From: Dokdonella sp.
GTDB lineage: Bacteria > Pseudomonadota > Gammaproteobacteria > Xanthomonadales > Rhodanobacteraceae
DNA length: 64,000 bases
NCBI RefSeq assembly: GCF_017744955.1
Contig: NZ_JAGIAG010000010.1
Coordinates: 49,180 to 113,179 of the forward strand
Reading direction: 5' to 3'
The position numbers and the translations under genes were made by a program. The notes under the pieces were generated by a model, which saw nothing but the letters and a program-made list of their open reading frames with translations, made no database searches and was not told the DNA's origin. Within the stretch, counting starts at the first letter, position 1; the number at the start of each line of letters is the position of its first letter. Positions 10,836 through 18,119 of this stretch are shown piece after piece.

Positions 10836-12238
10836 CCGATCACGCCGAGGAATGGATTGACATCGCCGCGCCCCCAACTTGCTTGGCTGGCACATACCGG
10901 ACAAGAGGCAACAGGCCGACAGGTCATGGCGCGATCCTCCACGCGGTCGAAACGGCGAATCCTATTGTGCGTCATGCCCTGAGAGCCGCGGAAACTGGTC
11001 AGGCCTTGAATGAGCTCATCGACAGCGGCGCAGGCGATGGTCGTGGTGAATGTGACCACGGCGGGCGCCGGGTCGGCGCCGCCGTCCACATAGGCTTCTG
11101 CCTTACGCCACTCGAACTCGGTCGGGTCGCTGCGCTGGAGACCCTCAGCCGCAGCGCGGCGCGGATCGGCCACCCCCAGACACATGAGGCAAGGGCTGCC
11201 AGGGCGAATCGTCGACACGCGGCCCGTCATGTCGTAGTCCGCGCCGCTGCGTGCCGCGCGCATGCGCAGGCCGACATCGATCAGCGGGATGCCGTAGTAG
11301 TGCGCCAGGCGATTGAGCGTCAGCCGCCCCTGGTGGTCGTCGGTACAACCAAACAGCACATCGCAGGAGCGCAACAGATCGCGCAGATCAGGGTGGCCGA
11401 CCCACTCCTTCTTGGTGACGACCTGGGTGCCGAGACCCGCTGCGCGAATCTCGCGCGCGAGGATGTCTACCTTGGCGAGGCCGGCGACCACATCTGCGGC
11501 GCGCGAGCCGTGTACGCGGTTGAGGTTGGTGACATCGATGATGTCTTTGTCCACCAGCCCCAGAAAGCCGACGCCCAGTCGCGCCAACAGCATCGCGACA
11601 GCACTTCCCGTTCCCCCGCTCCCTATGACGCCGACCCGCAGCCCGCGAACGACCGGATTGAACTCTCTGCCGAAGAGCGCGGCCTGCCGCGCCAGAAAGT
11701 GATCTTCGTCGACCGAAGCTTCCGCACGCGCGATCTTGATCTGGCCGCCTATCAGCGAGATCGAGGATGCCGTGACCGTCTCGCCTGGTGCGATCCAGAG
11801 CCTCCCCACCATACCGTCATCGCGGCCGAAAACCATGCTGGCCAGGCTGGAAACGCCCTTGTTGAACGTCGTCCGGGCAAGTTCTGCTTCATTTCGGTCA
11901 TCCTGCTCGGAGAAGAACGCTGCCGCGTTCGGATGCGTATGCACGAGGCCCGCAACCAAGCCGCGTTCCTTCGCGACGCCAAGAACGCGCATGAAGCCGC
12001 GAGTGGACCATGTGACGTGGACGGGCGATGCCGAGACCATCTCATCGGCGGCGACAGGGATGACCTCATGCGAGATCAGCCTGGTGCGAGCTAAGCCCGA
12101 CCAGGGGTCCGCCGAAATCTCGGCCTTGCCGAACAGCACATAGGCGGACGACTCGGCCCCGTTCTCGCTGTGCAGCAGCGATCGCAGGGCCGCTTCGTGC
12201 GGCTCCAGCAGGACGATGTCCAGAGCGGCCGGCGACAT
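10832..12238 (-). CDS. JAB/JAMM peptidase-E1 (ThiF-type) fusion of the ubiquitin-like module
   Basis: 468 residues from ATG 12238, which overlaps the E2 gene stop by one base and has GGAGG upstream. The N-terminal half is a JAB metalloprotease: HTHPNAAAFFSEQD (about residue 98) matches HxHPx7Sx2D, with an upstream acidic candidate in LFGKAEI. The C-terminal half is an E1-like adenylating domain with GVIGSGGTGSAVA (about 205), LVDKDIIDVTNLNR for ATP binding, and Zn-type Cys pairs CLMC (about 350) and CPVC (about 446). The protein should both trim the Ubl C-terminus and activate it. This E1-JAB fusion next to tandem-Ubl-E2 and DUF6527 genes is a recognised bacterial ubiquitin-like operon layout. 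Substrates are unknown. Confidence 0.9.
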   Translation of the reverse strand: MSPAALDIVLLEPHEAALRSLLHSENGAESSAYVLFGKAEISADPWSGLARTRLISHEVIPVAADEMVSASPVHVTWSTRGFMRVLGVAKERGLVAGLVHTHPNAAAFFSEQDDRNEAELARTTFNKGVSSLASMVFGRDDGMVGRLWIAPGETVTASSISLIGGQIKIARAEASVDEDHFLARQAALFGREFNPVVRGLRVGVIGSGGTGSAVAMLLARLGVGFLGLVDKDIIDVTNLNRVHGSRAADVVAGLAKVDILAREIRAAGLGTQVVTKKEWVGHPDLRDLLRSCDVLFGCTDDHQGRLTLNRLAHYYGIPLIDVGLRMRAARSGADYDMTGRVSTIRPGSPCLMCLGVADPRRAAAEGLQRSDPTEFEWRKAEAYVDGGADPAPAVVTFTTTIACAAVDELIQGLTSFRGSQGMTHNRIRRFDRVEDRAMTCRPVASCPVCASQASWGRGDVNPFLGVIG

Positions 12239-13167
12239 CACTTCGCCTCCGCCAAGGCGTGCTCGACGCGCTTGAGCATGGTGTGCAGGCCGTCGATGCC
12301 CGGGCGCCACGCCGTGTTGTGGCGCGACCAGCGCTGCCAGTTGCGCCCCTGGAATGCGTGGGGCTGGTCGGCGCAGCTCGGGTAACGCCCCACGCTCTGC
12401 AGCGTCAACCAGGGGTCGCAATAGAACATGTCCGGCGCCACATCAGGATAGCCAGGCGGCAGAAGAATGAGCACGTCGGCCGCAGCATGATTGAACTTTC
12501 CGGTGGACAGAGGCAGTTGCTTGAAGATGACACCCGTGTGCGGACCGTCGCTCACCGTCTCGAAGACCACGCCATGGCTGTTCAGATAGCGTTCGTCCGC
12601 TTCGGGGAGCGCGAACAACCCTTCCGTGGTGTCGCGGATCAGCGTGATGAAGCGCTCGATGCCCGGCTTTCCCAGATCGATTAGGTCGCCGTCGCGGATC
12701 AGGATGTCCTGACCGCCGCCGCGAACTTCAAGGTAGACATCGTAGGTCTCCGGCGGGACGCCAGCCAGCGCTTTGAGCACACGGCCACTGATGCTGGGTT
12801 TGCCCCACTCCAACTGGCGGTCGTCGATCGTGAACTTGAACGCGCGATCGGTCTGGAAGATCACGAAGCGCTCTGCGCCGCGGCCGCGCAGATCGTAGGT
12901 TTCGTCCAGACGCAGGTCCTCGAACTCGCCGGGGGTCAGGATCGCGTAGACGCTATAGCCATCGACCGGGCGCAAGCCCGCGGCTTGGAGGATCTGGCGC
13001 GCAGTCGGCACCGGATCGGCGAGATCGATGTGACGTTCCCGGAGCTGTTCGTCCAGGACGACGATCCGGTAGAGCGCAGCCGGGCGCAGGTTGCGGCCTT
13101 CGCGGATCGCCGCGGCGACATCTTCGACATCAGAGCGGTCATCGCCGCTGTTGGTTTGGTTCTGCAT
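12238..13167 (-). CDS. Tandem ubiquitin-like domains fused to an E2-like domain (multiubiquitin/Prok-E2_E)
   Basis: 309 residues from ATG 13167 (AGGG ten bases upstream). After a ~30-residue leader, two beta-grasp Ubl-like segments are seen at about 30-105 (LYRIVVLDEQ...ERFVIFQTD) and 108-180 (FKFTIDDRQLEW...IERFITLIRD). The E2-like domain (about 187-309) has the Prok-E2_E signatures LLPPGYPDVAPDMFYCDPWL, FQGRNWQRWSRHN and WRPGIDGLHTML. The Ubl units are joined to their conjugating enzyme, so the JAB domain of the next gene might release them. Candidate acceptor residues are the Cys of MFYCDP and of YPSCAD; I cannot decide which, if either, is catalytic. A 97-bp gap separates it from the upstream helicase gene. 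Confidence 0.88.
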   Translation of the reverse strand: MQNQTNSGDDRSDVEDVAAAIREGRNLRPAALYRIVVLDEQLRERHIDLADPVPTARQILQAAGLRPVDGYSVYAILTPGEFEDLRLDETYDLRGRGAERFVIFQTDRAFKFTIDDRQLEWGKPSISGRVLKALAGVPPETYDVYLEVRGGGQDILIRDGDLIDLGKPGIERFITLIRDTTEGLFALPEADERYLNSHGVVFETVSDGPHTGVIFKQLPLSTGKFNHAAADVLILLPPGYPDVAPDMFYCDPWLTLQSVGRYPSCADQPHAFQGRNWQRWSRHNTAWRPGIDGLHTMLKRVEHALAEAK

Positions 13168-13264
13168 TTGATTGCCCTTTGTGGGGGTGTCATCTGCGGG
13201 ATTGCAGACTTTCTGGCCCCTCACTAAGTCAATCGCAGCCCGGCGCCAAACCGGAAAGGATGGG

Positions 13265-16200
13265 TTAGATTTTTTCTTGCAACCAAGCCCCTTCGGGCAA
13301 GTCGCCGCATAGAAAGAAGCTCGGGCAGCGTGGACAGGTGCGTGCTTCAGGCCTGGCGGGGAATTGCCCCACCTGCATCGCGCGAAGAAATGCCTGCAGT
13401 TTCTCGCGCCTGGACTCAAGCTTGCGCGCCGAGATCTCCATTGGTTGGATGGTTTCGCTGGTCAAATAGGCCACCTCAACCTGGGCGTGCGAGCCATACG
13501 CTTGAACCGCAGCAAGATGAAGAATCGTGTATTCCATGTCATCGAAGGCGTTCGAGCGCTGCCTGCCCGTCTTAACGCGGCGCACCATGACGCGCCCACC
13601 GTCTTCGCGCGCCACACCATCAGGGCTGACCAGGATCTCGCCCTCTGCCCAACCTAGTGAGATCGGAGGTGCTGATGCCAGCATTCCACGGCTTCGGCTC
13701 TCGATGAGAAAGTCGACGAGACGTTTCCCGATGCGGCGGTAATCCTCCGCATAACCGTGCTCCGTCGGCCCTTTAGAGCGCCACGCCGCATCGAAATACC
13801 CTGATAGTTCGTCGGCGGAGGGAGTGGTCGTCTCGTGTTCGCGTTTCAGCCACTCGAAAACCTCGCTCACGACATTGTGCATCTTCATGAACGCTGTCTC
13901 AGATCGCCGACCACCGAGCTTCAACACGTGCGTGTACAAGAAGCGGCGAGGGCAGCGCTCGAAGAGATTGACCTGTATATCGGTCCATTGAGGGCGTCCT
14001 TGCCATGTGATGGACAGAGCCGGGTTCGTCGATGTCGGGCTGGGAAGCAACGGCACTGAAACCGGACGAACAAGGAGTCGGTCGAGCGGAGCGACAAACT
14101 TGGACGGGCTACGCGCACGCCCATCGGCCTGCCTCGTGTACGCATACAGCTGCAGCCTGTCGCGGGCACGCGAAAGTGCGACGAAGAACAAGCACTCCTC
14201 TTCTTCGTCGTGACCAGCCTTCACTGCCTCAATGCCGGTCAGGTTTTCCGAGCCATGGATCAGTCCATCCGGTGGAAGACAGCGGGGCGGTACGTTATTG
14301 CGGGGCAGGCCGGACGCCACCATGCCTGGCAGATGAACGACGTCGAACTCCAGACCCTTGCTTCCGTGGATAGTCATCAAACGCACTGCGTCGATGTTCT
14401 CGGCGCTGTGGGGCAGTTGGTTCAATCCACGATCCTCAGCGAGTAGTACCAACCGCCGGACGCGATCGAGCAGGCGAAGGACCGGGACGCCTTGCCCTCT
14501 TGGTTGCCGGCGACAGAAGTTCAGGAACTGCCAGATGGCTAGCCCTTGCATGCGGCTCTGTGGATCACCAGCCAAGTAAATTGTCTTCGCGAGTCCGAGG
14601 TGATCGATCACCCAGTCAGCAAGCAAAGGCCAAGGGTTGGTCGATGAGCTCACACCCGCAAAAAGCGCGGACAGGCGAAAAAGCGTCTCGCGAGTGCCTT
14701 CTGCGAGATGATTCACTTCGGCGTGCATCGTCAGCCAAGCCAGGGGAGGCGGATTCGCTGCTCGCAGGTGCTCGATGACCCGCATGACGTCCTGCAATGG
14801 CATCTGGTATCGAGCCATGGTTGCCACTCGCACCAGTGCGGTCGCCCGTGGGTCGGTCGCCAGTGACAACAAGACCAGAAGATCCTTGATTTCTGGCCTC
14901 TCGAAGAGGCTGCCCAGGTGCAGTGCCGGTACGCCAATGGCCTCGAGGCCTTTGGCAATGGTGTTTAGACGCGCATTAGATGCGCACAGAATCACCTGGT
15001 CACCGTAGGCAATGCCTTGCGCGTGCAAACCCTTTATCGAAGCGGCGAGGGTGGATATTTCATCCCCAGCCGACTCGGCAATGCGGAGCTCTACCCGTTC
15101 TCCATTGGCGGCGCGGGCAGCTTTCAGCTTGAGCGGTAATGCACCGGCGGAGGCTTGCATACCGCGCGCAAACTCGGTGAATACATCGATGATGTGCTCG
15201 TCGGAGCGATAATTGACGCCCAATTGAGCGGTCTGAGCGCCAGGGAAGTCGACCGCAAAGCGCGCGATGTTCGTTGCAGAGGCGCCGCGGAATCGATAGA
15301 TAGACTGGCGCGCATCGCCGACAACCCATAAGTTGCGACCTTCGCCGACGATGGCTTTCAGGAGCCGAACGGACGCGCGGTTGACATCTTGGTACTCGTC
15401 TACCAGCACATGCTCATGTCGAGCACGCAGGGCGTCCCTTACCTCGGCTCTACTTTCGACCAGTCGGACCGGGAGTGCAACCAGATCGCCGAAGTCCAAC
15501 AACTGCTGCCTAGCCAGAAGTCGTTCGTATGCTTCAAAGAGCGTGGCGACCTCCAGGCATTTCTGGGCACGGACTAGGGCGTCCTGGTCGGTTCCCGCGC
15601 TGGTCGCCATGGACTGCGCGAGGGCGCGATATCCTGCAGAATCGATGACCTCGTCCTTGGCGCGTGAAATCGCGCTGAGCATGTCGCTCAAATCCAGGGT
15701 GGGATCCCAAAGGTTGCGATAGTGCTTTAAATCGAGCCGCGGAAACTCTTCCTCCAGTAGCTCAATAGCCTCCGTCCTGTCGATCAGCTGCGGGTCTGGG
15801 GGAAGCCCAAGTTGGTCATGGAAGCGGCGGACGATGTCGAGGCCGAACGCATGGAACGTTCCGATCCACATGGCTGCTGCTGCGACAGGGTTGCTTGCGG
15901 CAATCCTCTCGCATAATTCATTTGCCGCCTTATTCGAGAATGTGAGAACCAGGATTGTCGTTGGGTCGACACCTTCCGCAAGTAACCCCTCAATGCGGCG
16001 AACAAGCGTTCGCGTTTTGCCAGTGCCTGGCCCTGCCTGTAGCTGGAACGCCAAGCCACGATGTGCGGCCGCCTGAATCTGACTGGGTTCTGGGGCAAGC
16101 GGTGTAGCAGTGGCACCTGTGCCTACAGGTTGCAACTCTTCGGCTGGTGGGACTAGCAAGGCATCCAGCAACTGTTGCTGCACCACGGCGAGCGGTGCGC

Positions 16201-16693
16201 CGAAGCGTTTTGCAATCGAGTCGGATGCCAGCCCTTCGTTGATATGTAGTTCGCGCAGCACAGCGCGCGGCAGCAGGAACTCTCGCGCAAAGAGATCCAT
16301 CTTGATCTCACGTCTTTCGCGCGCTCCATAGTCAAGAACGCGGTCGATGCCGACCGGTGCGTCCTCCATCGACCGTTCGGGCTCAACATCCACAGTCACC
16401 ACGTCCAGCGTGCCACCTTCCAGCACGACATGACCGAGTTCATGCGCAATCAAGAAGGCGCGCTCGAATTCCGATCCGAGGTTCTCATAGAGGATGCCTC
16501 CGGCCTGACTGTCGAAAGTGGCTTTGCCACCCTTGAGTTGCGGGTCTCCGGCCTGCAGTGGATACACATCCAAGCCGCGACGTGTGGCCTCATGAAGCGC
16601 AAACATCAGGGGGCTGGTCGGATCGCCACCGGCCGCGGCGTTCGCACAGTGCAGGCGTTCTGCTTCTCGGCGGGCGGCCTCGGTGGCGTCCAT
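13265..16693 (-). CDS. ImmA/IrrE metallopeptidase - UvrD-type helicase - Cas4-like nuclease-fold fusion
   Basis: 1142-residue multidomain protein. Residues ~1-180 form an ImmA/IrrE-type zinc peptidase with HELGH (84-88) and a downstream Glu in FAREFLLP (about 138). Residues ~205-880 are a superfamily 1 UvrD/Rep helicase with Walker A AGPGTGKT (220-227), DEYQD and GDARQSIYRFRGA. The C-terminus resembles the AddB/Cas4 iron-sulfur PD-(D/E)XK fold: FERCPRRFLY supplies the first Cys and CPRCPSFFLC the last three. The usual D-x-K-T-G acidic residue is replaced (VRRVKTG), so nuclease activity is doubtful. Joining an IrrE peptidase to a DNA-tracking helicase suggests damage- or ssDNA-triggered proteolysis. 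The gene starts 3 bp after the preceding small gene. Confidence 0.88.
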   Translation of the reverse strand: MDATEAARREAERLHCANAAAGGDPTSPLMFALHEATRRGLDVYPLQAGDPQLKGGKATFDSQAGGILYENLGSEFERAFLIAHELGHVVLEGGTLDVVTVDVEPERSMEDAPVGIDRVLDYGARERREIKMDLFAREFLLPRAVLRELHINEGLASDSIAKRFGAPLAVVQQQLLDALLVPPAEELQPVGTGATATPLAPEPSQIQAAAHRGLAFQLQAGPGTGKTRTLVRRIEGLLAEGVDPTTILVLTFSNKAANELCERIAASNPVAAAAMWIGTFHAFGLDIVRRFHDQLGLPPDPQLIDRTEAIELLEEEFPRLDLKHYRNLWDPTLDLSDMLSAISRAKDEVIDSAGYRALAQSMATSAGTDQDALVRAQKCLEVATLFEAYERLLARQQLLDFGDLVALPVRLVESRAEVRDALRARHEHVLVDEYQDVNRASVRLLKAIVGEGRNLWVVGDARQSIYRFRGASATNIARFAVDFPGAQTAQLGVNYRSDEHIIDVFTEFARGMQASAGALPLKLKAARAANGERVELRIAESAGDEISTLAASIKGLHAQGIAYGDQVILCASNARLNTIAKGLEAIGVPALHLGSLFERPEIKDLLVLLSLATDPRATALVRVATMARYQMPLQDVMRVIEHLRAANPPPLAWLTMHAEVNHLAEGTRETLFRLSALFAGVSSSTNPWPLLADWVIDHLGLAKTIYLAGDPQSRMQGLAIWQFLNFCRRQPRGQGVPVLRLLDRVRRLVLLAEDRGLNQLPHSAENIDAVRLMTIHGSKGLEFDVVHLPGMVASGLPRNNVPPRCLPPDGLIHGSENLTGIEAVKAGHDEEEECLFFVALSRARDRLQLYAYTRQADGRARSPSKFVAPLDRLLVRPVSVPLLPSPTSTNPALSITWQGRPQWTDIQVNLFERCPRRFLYTHVLKLGGRRSETAFMKMHNVVSEVFEWLKREHETTTPSADELSGYFDAAWRSKGPTEHGYAEDYRRIGKRLVDFLIESRSRGMLASAPPISLGWAEGEILVSPDGVAREDGGRVMVRRVKTGRQRSNAFDDMEYTILHLAAVQAYGSHAQVEVAYLTSETIQPMEISARKLESRREKLQAFLRAMQVGQFPARPEARTCPRCPSFFLCGDLPEGAWLQEKI

Positions 16694-16696
16694 TGC

Positions 16697-17290
16697 TCAG
16701 TCCGACAAGGACTTCAACGTGGCCTGCTGTTCCGGCGTGAGCTGTGACGTTTGGACCGCTTGGTCGAACGTGATTTGCTCGCCCACACTCGGCTTCACAC
16801 TTGACCGAAAAGCCTGTCCGGAAACCATCCGCGGCGGAGCCTGCAGGTACGCGCCCATAGCTTGAACGGTGGTACCCAGCTTCGATGCAAGCTTCTCGGT
16901 GAATCGAACAGGAATGGTGGAAGCACGGATGGCCCGATCGCGCACACGCATCAGGAAGAGGTTGCTGACGTCCAGGCTACGTGCGAGCGACTTGAAGCTG
17001 CTCGTACTGAGCTTGGCGAACGTATTGGCGACCTCCGCGTCGGGCTGCTGGATAGTCCGCTCGAATCGCTGCCAAGCCTTGTCCACCGCACTGTCCGGCA
17101 CCTCAGGCGCCTGAACATCGTCTACCGACGGCTCATGAACAAGATCGATCGAACAGTCGATAAGCGCAGTCGTATGCTGCGGATACTCCCTGATATAGCG
17201 TTCAAGCGTCTCCCGGCCATGGTTGGGTTCCATGGAGAACGCCATCAGCACGAATTCCTCGTCCGCAGCGAAAGGCTTCGGCGTATTCAT
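16697..17290 (-). CDS. Small putative regulator between sigma-like and IrrE-helicase genes
   Basis: 197-residue soluble protein; ATG 17290 overlaps the upstream stop (ATGA) and has AGGAGG four bases before it. I do not recognise a named family. The central part (KSLARSLDVSNLFLMRVRDR...VRFTEKLASKLGTTVQAMGAYL) resembles the small helical regulator segments often found before ImmA/IrrE peptidases. By analogy with other repressor-peptidase pairs, such as CapH/CapP of CBASS operons, it is a candidate substrate of the IrrE domain encoded next. It could restrain transcription or the neighbouring sigma-like protein. That role is inference from position and size. Confidence 0.75.
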   Translation of the reverse strand: MNTPKPFAADEEFVLMAFSMEPNHGRETLERYIREYPQHTTALIDCSIDLVHEPSVDDVQAPEVPDSAVDKAWQRFERTIQQPDAEVANTFAKLSTSSFKSLARSLDVSNLFLMRVRDRAIRASTIPVRFTEKLASKLGTTVQAMGAYLQAPPRMVSGQAFRSSVKPSVGEQITFDQAVQTSQLTPEQQATLKSLSD

Positions 17291-18066
17291 GCATCCTCCT
17301 GTAGAACAGAATTGAGGGTCCTGAATGCACGATCGCGGCGATTGCGCACGGTTCTCTCATCGCACTGGAGCATCTTTGCGATAGTCATGATGTTCGGGTC
17401 CTTCGAGTCGATCTGGAAGCCTTGCCTTAGCAAGCCCACGACCCGTCTCTGATCGTCTGGTAATTCGTCAATCGCTGCGTCCAACTCCAACCGGAAAGCC
17501 GGGTCGTCAATTTTTTGCGGATCCCCTCCCATAAATTCGGCCGCCGCTTCCTCGACCTCCCGAGAAATCTCCTGACCCGCTTCTCCGTCCGTTGACAGCG
17601 GCTCGGTGAGTACCGACGAGGGACCGATCTGCCTTAGCACGGATTTCCGGAATCGGTCGAACGCCATGTCGAACCGCACTTCGAAGAAATCCAGCATGGC
17701 GAATCGGCCGTTGCAGTCCTTGGCGATTCTCTCGGCGAACCGGCCCATGATCTCTTCTCGAATGCCTTGCGCCCCGGCCATGCGGGAATCCGAGACCGTT
17801 GCAAACAAGGACTGGCCGATACGTTTCATGAGCAGTCCGAATATCTGTTTGAACTCGTCCTTTGCACCCGTCGCGTGGGCGCGCCGCAGAAAATGCATCA
17901 GCGCTTCGGACGACACGTATCCGCTGCTTTTCCTCGACGTGATGGCGAAGGCCTGCAGGCGTGCCGTGGCATCGACCGCCTCCAGCCTTGCGAGGCAGAC
18001 CTCGATCTCCGGCGGTCGAGTGAACGGCAACCCGTGTTTGTCTTTGCTCTTCAACGGCTCCGGCAT
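17287..18066 (-). CDS. Sigma-factor-like transcription regulator
   Basis: 259 residues from ATG 18066, with a very strong AGGAGGAG ribosome site five bases upstream. The C-terminal ~65 residues form a sigma region 4-like helix-turn-helix: ELPDDQRRVVGLLRQGF, then MTIAKMLQCDERTVRNRRDRAFRTL. The middle (FFEVRFDMAFDRFRKSVLRQIG) is helical and could be a divergent region 2, but I cannot match it to a canonical ECF. It may redirect RNA polymerase to the array's promoter or act as an activator. Its strong ribosome site and the 53-bp gap after ietS make it the start of a possible sub-operon with the next two genes. Confidence 0.78.
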   Translation of the reverse strand: MPEPLKSKDKHGLPFTRPPEIEVCLARLEAVDATARLQAFAITSRKSSGYVSSEALMHFLRRAHATGAKDEFKQIFGLLMKRIGQSLFATVSDSRMAGAQGIREEIMGRFAERIAKDCNGRFAMLDFFEVRFDMAFDRFRKSVLRQIGPSSVLTEPLSTDGEAGQEISREVEEAAAEFMGGDPQKIDDPAFRLELDAAIDELPDDQRRVVGLLRQGFQIDSKDPNIMTIAKMLQCDERTVRNRRDRAFRTLNSVLQEDA

Positions 18067-18119
18067 TGATCTCCTCCTTGCCCGTCAGTCCACGATGTCC
18101 TTCTTTACCCCGTCCACCG

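Noticed and set aside
10494..13167. Type II CBASS operon
   Set aside because: E1, E2 and JAB domains are present, but there is no CD-NTase or effector, and the E2 is fused to tandem Ubl domains with a DUF6527 partner, which fits a Bub-type module.
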